From: Acidobacteriota bacterium
GTDB lineage: Bacteria > Acidobacteriota > Terriglobia > Acidiferrales > UBA7541
DNA: 64,000 nt
Direction: 5' to 3'
NCBI GenBank assembly: GCA_013286465.1
Contig: JABDFR010000008.1
Span: forward strand, 1-64,000
In this document: positions 33,889 through 42,893 of the stretch, piece by piece
Layout of the letters: each line of letters starts with the position of its first letter
How positions within the stretch are numbered: the stretch's first letter is position 1
The notes under the pieces: generated by a model
Seen by the model: only the letters and a program-made list of their open reading frames with translations
Told to the model about the DNA's origin: nothing
Database searches by the model: none
Program-made: the position numbers and the translations under genes

Positions 33889-34116
33889 ATGCTTACGATC
33901 CTCCGCGCCAGGAACCGTCCGGGCACCATTCGAATCTGAAGGAAATTATTCCGTCAGTGTAGGAAGAGAGTGAAGGCGAGAAGTAGTGCGGAATGCGTTC
34001 AGCTCAGGGCGCGCTGCAATAGCAAATACAACTGCGCCTGATGCCGACGCTTTCCAGACACGACTGCGATGCGATTCGAGAGGCAGTTGCGGTCGAAGCC
34101 GCTCAGGTGAGCCGCG

Positions 34117-34383
34117 CTATTTGCGCAAACTAAGCCGTTCAACAATCTCGCGATACCGATCCGGGTCGCGACGGTTCAAGTAATCCAGCAACCGACGGCG
34201 CTTGTTGACCATCATGATCAACCCGCGGCGCGATGCGTGATCCTTGACGTGGGAGCGTAGATGCGTGGTCAAGTAATTGATACGTTCACTTAGCAGGGCG
34301 ATTTGCACTTCTGGAGAGCCTGTATCTTTGGTGTGCTGGCGAAACTGCTCCATCACTTCAATCTTGGCCTCGCTCAAACGCAT
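34117..34383 (-). CDS. rpsO: 30S ribosomal protein S15
   Basis: The product has 88 residues, the normal length. The family signature [19 protein letters not shown] followed by [15 protein letters not shown] is intact. S15 binds 16S rRNA in the platform of the small subunit. It is the first gene of the rpsO-pnp unit. Confidence 0.97.
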   Translation of the reverse strand: MRLSEAKIEVMEQFRQHTKDTGSPEVQIALLSERINYLTTHLRSHVKDHASRRGLIMMVNKRRRLLDYLNRRDPDRYREIVERLSLRK

Positions 34384-34532
34384 TCCCCTTTCTAGGACGT
34401 CGCTACCCCTGTGCGCTGTTCGTCTCTTCGTCTACTGTTTCAGCGTAGCACAGACAGTTTGCAGGCTCCAAGCAACATTTTTGTGCAAACTGGGGGCGGA
34501 ATTTTCGCTTTGGACGTGGCGCGGACTTCGCG

Positions 34533-35135
34533 TCAGGACTTGGGAGTACTTACCAACGAAAGAAATTCGTCGCGTGTCTGTTTGTTCTCGCGGAAGGCGC
34601 CGAGCATGGCGCTGGTCATCGCCGAGGAATTTTGCTTTTCGACGCCGCGCATCACCATGCACAAATGGCGCGCTTCGATAATGACGCCGACACCCTCAGG
34701 ACTCAATTTTTCCTGAATGGCATTGGCAATTTGACTGGTGAGCCGTTCCTGAATCTGCAAACGCCGCGCGTACATATTCACGAGCCGCGCAATTTTGCTA
34801 AGGCCGATCACTTTCTTCTTGGGAATGTAGGCGACGTGGCACTTGCCGAAGAAAGGCAGCAAGTGATGCTCGCACATGCTGAATACTTCGATATCTTTCA
34901 CGACCACCATCTGGTCGTAGCAGACGCTAAAGACCGCGCCGTTGAAAAGTTTTTCCGGGTCCTGCCGGTATCCGCTGGTCAAAAATTGCAGCGCCTTGGC
35001 AAAACGCTCCGGCGTCCGCTGCAATCCCTCGCGGTTAGGATCTTCGCCAAGCTGCACCAATATTTTTCGCACTAGATCGGGAATCGTCTCAGTGGCAGGG
35101 CTGAGGGATATGGTGGTTTCAGTAGTTTCTTTCAC
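34533..35135 (-). CDS. folE: GTP cyclohydrolase I
   Basis: The product has 200 residues. It converts GTP to dihydroneopterin triphosphate. Zinc and active-site motifs are visible: [10 protein letters not shown] near residue 87 and the [10 protein letters not shown] segment near 157. Its start overlaps the stop of the first PTPS gene by 4 bp (ATGA), so it ends a four-gene chain of overlapping reading frames. Its product is the direct substrate of PTPS. Confidence 0.96.
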   Translation of the reverse strand: MKETTETTISLSPATETIPDLVRKILVQLGEDPNREGLQRTPERFAKALQFLTSGYRQDPEKLFNGAVFSVCYDQMVVVKDIEVFSMCEHHLLPFFGKCHVAYIPKKKVIGLSKIARLVNMYARRLQIQERLTSQIANAIQEKLSPEGVGVIIEARHLCMVMRGVEKQNSSAMTSAMLGAFRENKQTRDEFLSLVSTPKS

Positions 35136-35560
35136 GAGGATGAGTCTCCTGACTTCTGGCGATCGTACTCAAAACTATTCAAACTGGTTTCCTGTATTTT
35201 GATGCGCTCAAGCCGAGCCGAGGGAAAGTTCTCGAGCCGGCGGAAAATCTCGCGCGCCACATTCTCGGTGGTTGGAACCATTTCCCGAAACGCGGGCACC
35301 TGCTCGTTCAAGTAAGTGTGATCAAACGCGTCGAGCACTTCGCGCTGCACGTAGGTATCGAGATCCGCGAGATTCGCGATCATGCCTGTCTCCGGATCGA
35401 CCGGTCCGCTCACCGCGATTTCGACAATGTAATTGTGGCCGTGCCCGAAGGGATTATTGCATTTGCCATACGCGCGCCAATTCTCATCGTCGCTGAGCTG
35501 CGGACTATGAAGGCGGTGCGATGCCGCAAATGCATAGCGGCGATGCAGCGTCAGCTTCAT
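35132..35560 (-). CDS. 6-pyruvoyl-tetrahydropterin synthase-like protein, paralogue 1
   Basis: The product has 142 residues. Zinc histidines appear in FAASHRLHS and [11 protein letters not shown], and the catalytic cysteine in [11 protein letters not shown], with the closing TTENVA and IQET motifs. The GKCNNP pattern and the early LSDDEN segment resemble mammalian PTPS more than QueD. Substrate could be dihydroneopterin triphosphate from the adjacent FolE. The frame open upstream to 35662 is not needed; the ATG at 35560 overlaps the stop of the other paralogue. Confidence 0.9.
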   Translation of the reverse strand: MKLTLHRRYAFAASHRLHSPQLSDDENWRAYGKCNNPFGHGHNYIVEIAVSGPVDPETGMIANLADLDTYVQREVLDAFDHTYLNEQVPAFREMVPTTENVAREIFRRLENFPSARLERIKIQETSLNSFEYDRQKSGDSSS

Positions 35561-35973
35561 GCCGCACCGTTCCGCGTGCAGTCGACGAACAGATCCGGCG
35601 ATTCGTAAAGGCGCACGCGATCTAGCTTGCCGCGGGTAATTTTCGGTTCGAGCAATTTCCAAATCAATTGCGCGACATTTTCGGTGGTCGGAATCTGGCC
35701 CGCCAACTCGGGCACTTCGTAATTGAGGAATCGGTGGTCCATGCGCTCGATGATTTCGCGCTGCAAGATTTCCTTCAGCTCTTTCAGATCGAGAACCATG
35801 CCAGTAACCGGATCCGGCTCGCCCGCCACCGTGACTTCAAGAGTGTAGTTATGCCCATGCCCATGCGGATTATTGCATTTGCCGAAAATCCGCCGGTTCT
35901 CTTCCGGCGAAAGCTTCGGATTGTTGTAAAGGTGCGCCGCCGAAAATTCAATCCTGCGCGTGATGCGAATCAT
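35557..35973 (-). CDS. 6-pyruvoyl-tetrahydropterin synthase-like protein, paralogue 2
   Basis: The product has 138 residues. FSAAHLYN and GKCNNPHGHGHNYTLEV supply the zinc ligands and catalytic cysteine, followed by MVLDLKELKEIL, MDHRFLN, TTENVAQLIW and VRLYES, again mammalian PTPS-like. It differs clearly from its tandem partner, so this is not a recent duplication. It overlaps both neighbours by 4 bp. Confidence 0.9.
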   Translation of the reverse strand: MIRITRRIEFSAAHLYNNPKLSPEENRRIFGKCNNPHGHGHNYTLEVTVAGEPDPVTGMVLDLKELKEILQREIIERMDHRFLNYEVPELAGQIPTTENVAQLIWKLLEPKITRGKLDRVRLYESPDLFVDCTRNGAA

Positions 35974-36989
35974 CGCGTCCCCGCCGGATACCGGCGGCCT
36001 TTCCAGGCCACGCTTCCGCGAAAATGCTTCCAAGCGGAGGCAGTCAGGACGCACGCATACAACAAGCCGGCAGGCATATAGAATTGGATGATCGAAAGCG
36101 GATAACGATTCCGCCGTAGGTCTCTTGCATACCGTAAATGGTTACTGGCCAGAACGGTCGCCAGCGCCAAAATCAGAATCGCGGGGAGTCCTCCCAAGCG
36201 CAACCAACAGATCAGGAGAACGATTTCGAGCCACGGAAAAGTTTCCAGAATTTCCCGCGCGAACGACCACGGCGTTCCACCCATCAACTCATATAAATTC
36301 TTCGTCCAACCTTGCCACAGCGCCCCAAAAGTTCGATACATCCGCGTCCGCGCAATTCCCTGCCCCGGCCCAAAGAAAATATTCCGCCCGCTAGCCTTCA
36401 CCATCCGCGCCAGCGCCACATCCTCAAGCACGCGCGCACGCACCGCCTCATGTCCGCCAATCGCCTCGTAAGCATCGCGGCGAATCATCAAAAACTGCCC
36501 GTTCGCCGCGGCGTCCGGCAGCGCCGGATCATTCACGCGCTCGAACGAAAACCGTTCGGCCAGCCGCGTGTACACGAACGGAATTAAAATCTCCTCCGTC
36601 AGCGTCTCCATCACCTGCTCCGGCGAATACGAAACGAGCACCGCCGCGTGCTCGTCAGCATCCTCAAGCGCGCGCCACGCCGCTCCCGGCAGCAATTGCG
36701 TATCTGCGTCAACGAACAACAACCAATCCTCGGTTGCCGCCTTCGCGCCTGTCGCCGCCGCGAAATTCTTCCCCACCCAGCCGACCGGCAGTGCACTAAT
36801 TTCAATTACCCGCAATTTCTCCACGCACGCGACGAGTTCCTTCAGAATCTCGGCCGTCCGATCGCTCGACTGATCATTCACCACGATAATTTCGCGCACC
36901 TGCGGCTGACCGTCGAGCGACTCGACAGCCCGGGCAATATTTGCTTCCTCGTTTCGAGCCGGTACAATCGCGGAAATCATAAGTGGCAT
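35970..36989 (-). CDS. Family 2 glycosyltransferase, membrane-bound (HpnB/CrtQ-like)
   Basis: The product has 339 residues. The GT-A nucleotide site is visible: IVPARNEEANIARAVESL, VVNDQSSDRT and FVDADTQL (DxD). GKNFAAATGA, RVLEDVALARMVK and a C-terminal membrane region (about 265-310) resemble transferases acting on hopanoid or carotenoid lipids. It begins a chain overlapping the PTPS genes by ATGA, so a glycosylated pterin or a lipid role is open; the acceptor cannot be read. Confidence 0.85.
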   Translation of the reverse strand: MPLMISAIVPARNEEANIARAVESLDGQPQVREIIVVNDQSSDRTAEILKELVACVEKLRVIEISALPVGWVGKNFAAATGAKAATEDWLLFVDADTQLLPGAAWRALEDADEHAAVLVSYSPEQVMETLTEEILIPFVYTRLAERFSFERVNDPALPDAAANGQFLMIRRDAYEAIGGHEAVRARVLEDVALARMVKASGRNIFFGPGQGIARTRMYRTFGALWQGWTKNLYELMGGTPWSFAREILETFPWLEIVLLICWLRLGGLPAILILALATVLASNHLRYARDLRRNRYPLSIIQFYMPAGLLYACVLTASAWKHFRGSVAWKGRRYPAGTR

Positions 36990-37062
36990 TACTCACAGCG
37001 GTCAGGAAAGGATTCGCCGGCAGCGAGCCAACGCGAGTATTATAGGTTGCAGGCCAAAACGC

Positions 37063-37584
37063 GTGAAGCGGAATATCCTCACCATCGTCGTTCTCCTCGG
37101 CATCGCCGGGCTGCTCGTAGGATTCGCCATGCCCGAGTATCGCCAAGGCGAATCCAGTCTGGCCGGCACCACCGCCAAAGATTTCGAATTTATTCTCGAT
37201 GGCAAGCTCACCCATCTGTCCGATCTACGCGGGAAGGTAGTCGTCCTGAATTTCTGGGCCACCTGGTGCCCGCCGTGCGTCGAGGAAACGCCCTCGCTTA
37301 ATTCACTGCAAGCACAAATCGCCCAGCAAGGCGGCGTCGTCCTAGGAGTCAGTCTCGACGAAGACGCCCCCGCCTACGAACGATTCCTAAAAGACAATCA
37401 CGTGGCCTTCCCCACCTACCGCGATCCTACGAAGAAAATCGCTGAAGATTACGGGACGAAAATGTACCCCGAGACCTACCTGATCGACCGCCAAGGCAAA
37501 ATCGCCCGCAAAATCATCGGCGGCCAAACTTGGGATGAAGGCGACATGCTCCTCTACGTCCAAAGCCTGCTCATTCAGAAGTAA
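37063..37584 (+). CDS. TlpA/ResA-like thioredoxin-fold protein
   Basis: The product has 173 residues. A single membrane anchor or signal (about 5-24) precedes a thioredoxin fold with NFWATWCPPCVEE near residues 64-76 and a cis-proline region (MYPETYLID). It probably reduces or oxidises thiols outside the cytoplasmic membrane, as in cytochrome c maturation. The start is GTG. Confidence 0.9.
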   Translation: MKRNILTIVVLLGIAGLLVGFAMPEYRQGESSLAGTTAKDFEFILDGKLTHLSDLRGKVVVLNFWATWCPPCVEETPSLNSLQAQIAQQGGVVLGVSLDEDAPAYERFLKDNHVAFPTYRDPTKKIAEDYGTKMYPETYLIDRQGKIARKIIGGQTWDEGDMLLYVQSLLIQK

Positions 37585-37621
37585 CTTCCAGACGATCTCA
37601 GAAGCGACATACTCGAAGTAG

Positions 37622-39067
37622 TTATTTCGGGGACTCGCGCTGCACCACGCTGTGCTTGCGGCTATAGGAGAAGTAAATTACCAGGCCGATGGCCAGCCAA
37701 ACGATCAACCGCGCCCAATTCGACCAGCCCAGGCCGGACATCAGAAACAGATTGGCGATGATTCCGAGAACGGGGACTAACGGGACTAGCGGCGTCTTAA
37801 ACGGGCGCGGAATGAATGGATGCGTGCGGCGCATGATCAGAATTCCCGCGCAAACGATTACGAAAGCGAATAGCGTGCCAATGCTGGTCATTTCGCCCAC
37901 TACGGCAATTGGCGCGAATGCGGCAAACAATCCGACAAATACCATTAGCACCAGATTGCAGCGCCAGGGCGTGCGAAACTTTGGATGCACGCTGCTGAAA
38001 AGTTTGGGCAGCAATCCATCGCGCGACATTGAATAAAAAACGCGCGATTGCCCGAGTAGCATCACCAGCATCACCGACGTCAAACCCGCCAGAACGGCCA
38101 AATTCATCGCGGTGCTGAGCCATGGAATCGGAATCTTCACGAGTGCCAGCGAAAGCGGGGCGGCGACATTCAGATCCTTGTAATTCACGATGCCGGTCAA
38201 AACGTAGGAGTACAAAATAAAAAGTACTGTGCAGACCAGCAGCGAGCCGATGATGCCCACCGGCATGTCGCGCTGCGGCTTCTTGGCCTCTTGCGCCGCC
38301 GTCGAAACTGCATCAAATCCGATATAAGCGAAGAAAATCACGCCCGCGCCGCTGACGATCCCGCTCCATCCAAAATTTCCAAAGTGCCCGGTATTCGGCG
38401 GGATAAACGGAATGTGATTCGCCGGGCTGATATATTTCCAGCCGATGAAAATAAATGTCACCACCACGGAAACTTTCAGAAACACGATGATCGTATTGAT
38501 CCCCGCCGACTCGCGAATCCCCAGAATCAAAATCACCGATACCGTCACCACAATAAACACGGCCGGCAAATTTATGATTCCATGCACCAGCGTTCCGTCG
38601 GGTAATTTGATCGGCTGAAACGGTGAAGCGATAAATTTCGCCGGCAGATTGATTCCAAAGGTCTGCAGCAGCGCCACCAGCGTCTGACCCCAACCGATCG
38701 AAACGGTAGCGGCGCCCACGCAATATTCGAGCACCAAGTCCCAACCAATGATCCAGGCGATCAGTTCGCCCATTGTCGCGTAGGCGTAGGTGTAAGCGCT
38801 TCCCGCGATCGGAATCATCGTGGAAAATTCGCTGTAGCACAGCCCCGCGAAAACGCAGCCGATCGCGGCTAGCACAAACGAAATCACGATCGCCGGCCCC
38901 GCAAAATTCGCCGCCGCCACACCCGTGAGCGTGAAAATCCCCGCCCCGATCACCGCCCCCACGCCCAGCGCAATCAGCGAAAACGGACCCAGCGTCCGGC
39001 GGAGCTGATTCTCCCGCTCCGATTCCTGAATCGCCCGGTCAATCGATTTCAGCGCAAATAAACTCAT
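37622..39067 (-). CDS. APC-family amino acid permease (cationic amino acid transporter type)
   Basis: The product has 481 residues and about 12 transmembrane helices. The first-helix motif GVGAVIGAGIFTLTG near residue 36 and FAYIGFDAVSTAAQEAKKPQRDMP near 250 fit the CAT subfamily. It probably imports basic or other amino acids. It is convergent with the TlpA gene, with a 37-bp gap. Confidence 0.9.
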   Translation of the reverse strand: MSLFALKSIDRAIQESERENQLRRTLGPFSLIALGVGAVIGAGIFTLTGVAAANFAGPAIVISFVLAAIGCVFAGLCYSEFSTMIPIAGSAYTYAYATMGELIAWIIGWDLVLEYCVGAATVSIGWGQTLVALLQTFGINLPAKFIASPFQPIKLPDGTLVHGIINLPAVFIVVTVSVILILGIRESAGINTIIVFLKVSVVVTFIFIGWKYISPANHIPFIPPNTGHFGNFGWSGIVSGAGVIFFAYIGFDAVSTAAQEAKKPQRDMPVGIIGSLLVCTVLFILYSYVLTGIVNYKDLNVAAPLSLALVKIPIPWLSTAMNLAVLAGLTSVMLVMLLGQSRVFYSMSRDGLLPKLFSSVHPKFRTPWRCNLVLMVFVGLFAAFAPIAVVGEMTSIGTLFAFVIVCAGILIMRRTHPFIPRPFKTPLVPLVPVLGIIANLFLMSGLGWSNWARLIVWLAIGLVIYFSYSRKHSVVQRESPK

Positions 39068-39195
39068 AGAATTCGCAGCGGACTATAACAGCAAAGCCGC
39101 CCGTTCGGGAGAGACTTCAGACCCTTCCGCAGTTCGGCCTCGTTCCGGGGGCTGGCCTCCATCACACTGTTGCTATTCTGAGGCCTCTGATTTAT

Positions 39196-39214
39196 TATAC
39201 CCCCGGGGGGTATA
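39196..39214. promoter_or_regulatory. CsoR-type operator
   Basis: An almost perfect 19-bp inverted repeat, TATACCCCC then GGGGGGTATA, matches the AT-flanked C/G-tract operators bound by CsoR/RcnR regulators. It ends 5 bp before the csoR ATG; the G run could also serve as the ribosome-binding site. Confidence 0.8.
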
Positions 39215-39219
39215 TCGAG

Positions 39220-39561
39220 ATGAAGTCTGCCACAGCGGCCGCCTGCGGATGTGATGCACAGGCGCGTCCCCGAAAAGCTGCGGGCGTCGATCCCGAGATT
39301 AAACTCGCCAATCTGCACCGCCTGCGGCGCATCGAAGGGCAGATCCGCGGGTTGCAGCGCATGGTAGAGGACGACCGTTATTGCCCGGACATTCTAGTTC
39401 AGCTTTCGTCGGTGCAGGAGGCCCTGCGGGCTGTCGGGCAGGCACTTATGCGCAATCATTTGAAGCATTGCGTCACCCAAGCCGTGCGCAAAGGCCGCAA
39501 AGCAGACGCCGAAGCGAAGTATGACGAATTGATGGATCTGATCTACACCCACGCGCGCTGA
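39220..39561 (+). CDS. csoR: CsoR-family copper-sensing repressor
   Basis: The product has 113 residues. The Cu(I) ligand set of CsoR (Cys-His-Cys) appears in RYCPDILVQ, and in [10 protein letters not shown] with its histidine and cysteine. An N-terminal extension with ACGCDA may add a metal site. It would release its operator at 39196-39214 when copper binds, inducing itself and copA 25 bp downstream. Confidence 0.92.
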   Translation: MKSATAAACGCDAQARPRKAAGVDPEIKLANLHRLRRIEGQIRGLQRMVEDDRYCPDILVQLSSVQEALRAVGQALMRNHLKHCVTQAVRKGRKADAEAKYDELMDLIYTHAR

Positions 39562-39586
39562 GCGCGCGAGCAACGGAGCAAAAATC

Positions 39587-41935
39587 GTGATAAAGGCAGA
39601 ACCCGCAATGGACAGCGTTGCACGCGATCCCATCTGCGGCATGAAAGTCGATATTGCGCGCGCTGCTGCAACTCGCGAGCGCGCCGGAGCAACTTATTTT
39701 TTCTGCGGCCAGTCTTGCGCCAAGAAATTTGACGCCGGGCAAATCCCTGCGACTGCGCGGGTCGCTGCCGCTGAAAAACCCGTGCCACTCGCAGCGGTTG
39801 AATACACCTGCCCCATGCACCCACAAATCATCCGGCCTGGCCCCGGCTCGTGCCCGATCTGCGGGATGGCGCTCGAGCCGCGCACGGCCACTGCCAACCA
39901 AGAAGAAAATCCCGAGTTATCGTCGATGTCACGGCGATTTTGGACTTCGACGGCGCTCAGTCTTCCGGTCTTTCTGCTCAGTATGTCCGATCTCCTCCCA
40001 GGGCAGCCCGTGCAGCACCTGCTCGCGATGCGCTCGATCTCGTGGATCGAATTCACGCTGGCCACGCCAGTCGTACTCTGGGGAGGCTGGCCATTTTTCG
40101 AGCGGGGCTGGGCATCGCTAGTAAATCGCAGCCTGAACATGTTCACGCTAATTGCGCTCGGCACCGGCACGGCATACCTCTACAGCGTCGCCGCGATTCT
40201 CTTCCCTGGAATTTTCCCCTTTTCATTTCGTACAAGCGATGGCGCCGTGCCCGTCTATTTCGAAGCGGCCGCGGTGATCACGGCCCTCGTTCTGCTCGGG
40301 CAAGTTCTCGAACTGCGCGCGCGCAGCCGCACGTCCAGCGCGATCCGTTCGCTGCTGCGACTTGCACCGAAGACAGCGCGCCTCGTGCGCACCGAAGAGT
40401 CCGAAGGCGGGCACCCGATCACCATCGAAGAAGACGTGCCGGTCGAACGCGTCGTCGCGGGGAATTTGTTGCGCGTGCGGCCGGGCGAACGGATTCCGGT
40501 GGATGGAATTGTTGTCGAAGGGGCGAGCGCGGTGGATGAGTCGATGGTCTCCGGCGAGCCGATTCCAGCCGAGAAGGCGGCCGGCGCGCGAGTGACCGGC
40601 GGCACCGTCAACGGAACCGGAAGCTTCGTGATGCGCGCCGAACGGGTTGGCGCCGAGACGTTGCTGGCGCAAATCGTGCGCATGGTTAGCGAAGCGCAAC
40701 GTAGCCGCGCACCGATTCAACGCCTTGCCGATGTCGTGGCGTCTTATTTCGTTCCCGCAGTTGTGGGCGTCGCGGCGCTGTCGTTCGTGGTTTGGTCGGT
40801 GTGGGGGCCATCGCCGCGACTTGCGCATGGCCTTGTCAATGCGGTGGCGGTGCTGATCATCGCGTGTCCGTGCGCGCTCGGCCTCGCGACGCCGATGGCC
40901 ATCATGGTCGGCACGGGACGCGGCGCGATGGCCGGCGTGTTGATCAAGAATGCCGAAGCGCTTCAGATGCTGGAGAAAGTTGACACCCTAGTCGTCGACA
41001 AAACCGGAACTTTGACCGAGGGCCGTCCACAAGTGACAAGGGTGGTGCCCGTGAGCGGCGTGTCCGATGAAGGCGTGCTACGGCTCGCAGCGTCACTCGA
41101 GCGCGGCAGCGAGCATCCGCTTGCGGCCGCGATTCTGCGCGCGGCGAACGCGCGAAAAATCGCGCTAGCAGACGTACATAACTTTCGCGCCATCTCCGGT
41201 AGTGGCGTCACCGGCGATTTCGAGGGACAGAAGGTCGCCCTCGGAAATGCCCCATTCCTCGCGACCCTCGGCGTGCAATCCGCCGAATGGACCGAGCAAG
41301 CCGAAGTGCTTCGCCGCGACGGCGACACGGTGATGTTCGTGGTGAAAAACCAAACGATCGAAGGGATCATTGCTGTGGCAGATCCAGTGAAAACCTCGAC
41401 GGCCGAAGCCATCGAGGCGCTGCATCGCGAAGGAATTCGCATCGTCATGGTCACTGGAGACAGCAAGACGACTGCGGACGCCGTTGCAAAGCGCCTGAAA
41501 GTCGATCAGGTCTTCGCTGAAATCTTGCCGGCGCAGAAAGCGGAAATCGTGAAGCGGCTCCAAGGCGAGGGACACATGGTGGCGATGGCGGGCGATGGGA
41601 TTAATGACGCCCCAGCCCTAGCTGCCGCGGACGTGGGGATCGCGATGGGCACCGGAACCGACATCGCCATCGAAAGCGCCGGAATCACTCTGGTAAAAGG
41701 CGACCTGCGAGGAATCGTACGCGCCCGCAATCTAAGCCGGGCCACCATGCGCAACATTCGCCAGAATTTGTTTTTTGCCTTCGTCTACAACATTCTAGGA
41801 GTGCCCATCGCAGCCGGCGCACTCTATCCAATCTTCGGCTTGCTGCTAAGCCCGATCATAGCCAGCGCCGCGATGACCTTCAGCTCCGTCTCGGTGATAG
41901 TGAACGCACTGCGCCTGCGCAACGCCAATTTGTAA
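39587..41935 (+). CDS. copA: Copper-translocating P1B-type ATPase
   Basis: The product has 782 residues. An N-terminal YHS-like segment ([20 protein letters not shown], about 13-49) and a heavy-metal-binding YTCPMHP...CPICGM domain (73-93) replace the usual HMA domains. The transmembrane CPC motif ([11 protein letters not shown]), TGE-type [18 protein letters not shown] and [10 protein letters not shown] are intact. It exports Cu(I) at the expense of ATP. An internal ATG at 39608 is a possible start. It is regulated with csoR. Confidence 0.95.
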   Translation: MIKAEPAMDSVARDPICGMKVDIARAAATRERAGATYFFCGQSCAKKFDAGQIPATARVAAAEKPVPLAAVEYTCPMHPQIIRPGPGSCPICGMALEPRTATANQEENPELSSMSRRFWTSTALSLPVFLLSMSDLLPGQPVQHLLAMRSISWIEFTLATPVVLWGGWPFFERGWASLVNRSLNMFTLIALGTGTAYLYSVAAILFPGIFPFSFRTSDGAVPVYFEAAAVITALVLLGQVLELRARSRTSSAIRSLLRLAPKTARLVRTEESEGGHPITIEEDVPVERVVAGNLLRVRPGERIPVDGIVVEGASAVDESMVSGEPIPAEKAAGARVTGGTVNGTGSFVMRAERVGAETLLAQIVRMVSEAQRSRAPIQRLADVVASYFVPAVVGVAALSFVVWSVWGPSPRLAHGLVNAVAVLIIACPCALGLATPMAIMVGTGRGAMAGVLIKNAEALQMLEKVDTLVVDKTGTLTEGRPQVTRVVPVSGVSDEGVLRLAASLERGSEHPLAAAILRAANARKIALADVHNFRAISGSGVTGDFEGQKVALGNAPFLATLGVQSAEWTEQAEVLRRDGDTVMFVVKNQTIEGIIAVADPVKTSTAEAIEALHREGIRIVMVTGDSKTTADAVAKRLKVDQVFAEILPAQKAEIVKRLQGEGHMVAMAGDGINDAPALAAADVGIAMGTGTDIAIESAGITLVKGDLRGIVRARNLSRATMRNIRQNLFFAFVYNILGVPIAAGALYPIFGLLLSPIIASAAMTFSSVSVIVNALRLRNANL

Positions 41936-41955
41936 AGCTTGTTATAATCGCGACC

Positions 41956-42189
41956 ATGACCTACATGACGGTGACCTACGAATTGCAGCACGCGCTTAAG
42001 CCCGAACAATTCCGGGCTCTCGGCCAATTCGCGAATACGTACGGCCTGCAGCGTTTCCGGCTGGACGAAGAAAAGAATCTCCTGCATTTTGATTACGATG
42101 CCTCGCGCCTAAAGGAAGTAGTAGTGGAAGATGTACTACGCCGCGCCCGCATCCCCGTACTACGCCGAGTCCCACCAAGCGCAAACTAG
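41956..42189 (+). CDS. Small protein, possibly HMA-like without CxxC
   Basis: The product has 77 residues. Its strand-helix-strand-strand-helix-strand pattern (MTVTYELQHAL, RFRLDEEKNLLHFDYD, RLKEVVVEDVLRRA) resembles a ferredoxin-like heavy-metal-associated domain, but it lacks the CxxC metal site. It lies 20 bp after copA and is probably cotranscribed. The assignment is tentative. Confidence 0.6.
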   Translation: MTYMTVTYELQHALKPEQFRALGQFANTYGLQRFRLDEEKNLLHFDYDASRLKEVVVEDVLRRARIPVLRRVPPSAN

Positions 42190-42201
42190 TCGCGCCAATT
42201 C

Positions 42202-42227
42202 GTACCGCCGGCGTCTCCGCCGGCTCT
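42202..42227 (+). repeat. REP-like element, family A variant
   Basis: A plus-strand GTAC head precedes a perfect GCCGGC hairpin. It lies 12 bp after the small gene stop and is inverted relative to 42380-42404. Confidence 0.65.
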
Positions 42228-42379
42228 GAGTTCGCAGCGCGAACGATCAGCCGAACAACATCGTTGCTTCCCGAATCAGCGAAACCGCCCTTGGATCCGA
42301 GCAAAGAGACCCGCCCGAATATCCAAACCCAAACCTGGTATGTACTTTGCAATATTTTGGTGACGCGGAGACTGCAAAA

Positions 42380-42404
42380 GAGCCGGCAGGGACGCCGGCG
42401 GTAC
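42380..42404 (-). repeat. REP-like element, family A variant
   Basis: A minus-strand GTAC head precedes the GCCGGC-GTCCCT-GCCGGC hairpin. Confidence 0.65.
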
Positions 42405-42414
42405 CAAAATCGGC

Positions 42415-42454
42415 AGAGAAAAAGAAGGGGCCCCAGCTTGGGATCTGGGGCCCC
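42415..42454 (-). terminator. Intrinsic terminator of the small RNA
   Basis: A perfect 10-bp stem (GGGGCCCCAG with CTGGGGCCCC, 8-base loop) is followed on the minus strand by TTCTTTTTCTCT. It is one of the strongest terminators in the window and has no protein gene upstream. Confidence 0.85.
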
Positions 42455-42658
42455 AATAGGTCGCGTTCCGGTGACTCGATCTAGGCGTGATCGAGTCATG
42501 GGGTCATCCATCCTAGCTTCCCTCTCAGAGGCAGGTGGGAACGACCCGTGTGGCCTTGTGAGCAAGCCCCTTCCGTCTCACTCACTCAACCCTGCGGATC
42601 GTGTGGAACGCAACCCGCGACTTTGGATATTGCAAGCGAGAGGCCCAAACTCTCAAGT
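42427..42658 (-). ncRNA. Candidate structured small RNA of unrecognised family
   Basis: On the minus strand, an 11-bp stem pairs 42605-42615 with 42459-42469 (one G-U). It encloses at least two hairpins: a perfect 10-bp stem 42472-42481/42489-42498, and a composite one, 42501-42505/42543-42547 with 42518-42522/42537-42541. A CATAAT box at 42666-42671 is placed for a start near 42658, and the terminator closes the unit. No coding frame is convincing on either strand. Hallmarks of SRP RNA, RNase P RNA and tmRNA were not found; 6S RNA is not excluded but the branched fold is unlike it. Confidence 0.6.
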
Positions 42659-42893
42659 CCCGAAAATTATGATATCTGCTGAATTTGAAGGGGTTAGCGT
42701 CACTTGACGGAAGAGCAGCTCGGTCGCTACATGCCGATCCGGGAATCCCAATCCCACCTCGGAATTGACCACCACCAACTCGCGGGCCTGCATCTTTTTC
42801 ACGCCCGATTGCACAATCTCACCTGCTTTGCGCTCGCCGCTTGGAGTTTGCCGCGGTGTGGCTCATAATCAAGATTGCTCGCTGAGTCATAAG

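Larger units (their letters stand above)
42190..42426. other. Intergenic region with two REP-like elements
   Basis: No gene is visible between the small copA-linked gene and the RNA terminator. Two inverted family A variants lie at 42202-42227 and 42380-42404, both with GTAC heads. Poly-T tail positions of the RNA terminator occupy 42415-42426. Confidence 0.6.

Noticed and set aside
42427-42658. Identification of the small RNA as SRP RNA, RNase P RNA or tmRNA
   Set aside because: The SRP GGAAG tetraloop context, RNase P core motifs and a tRNA-like T arm with CCA end were looked for and not found in convincing form.
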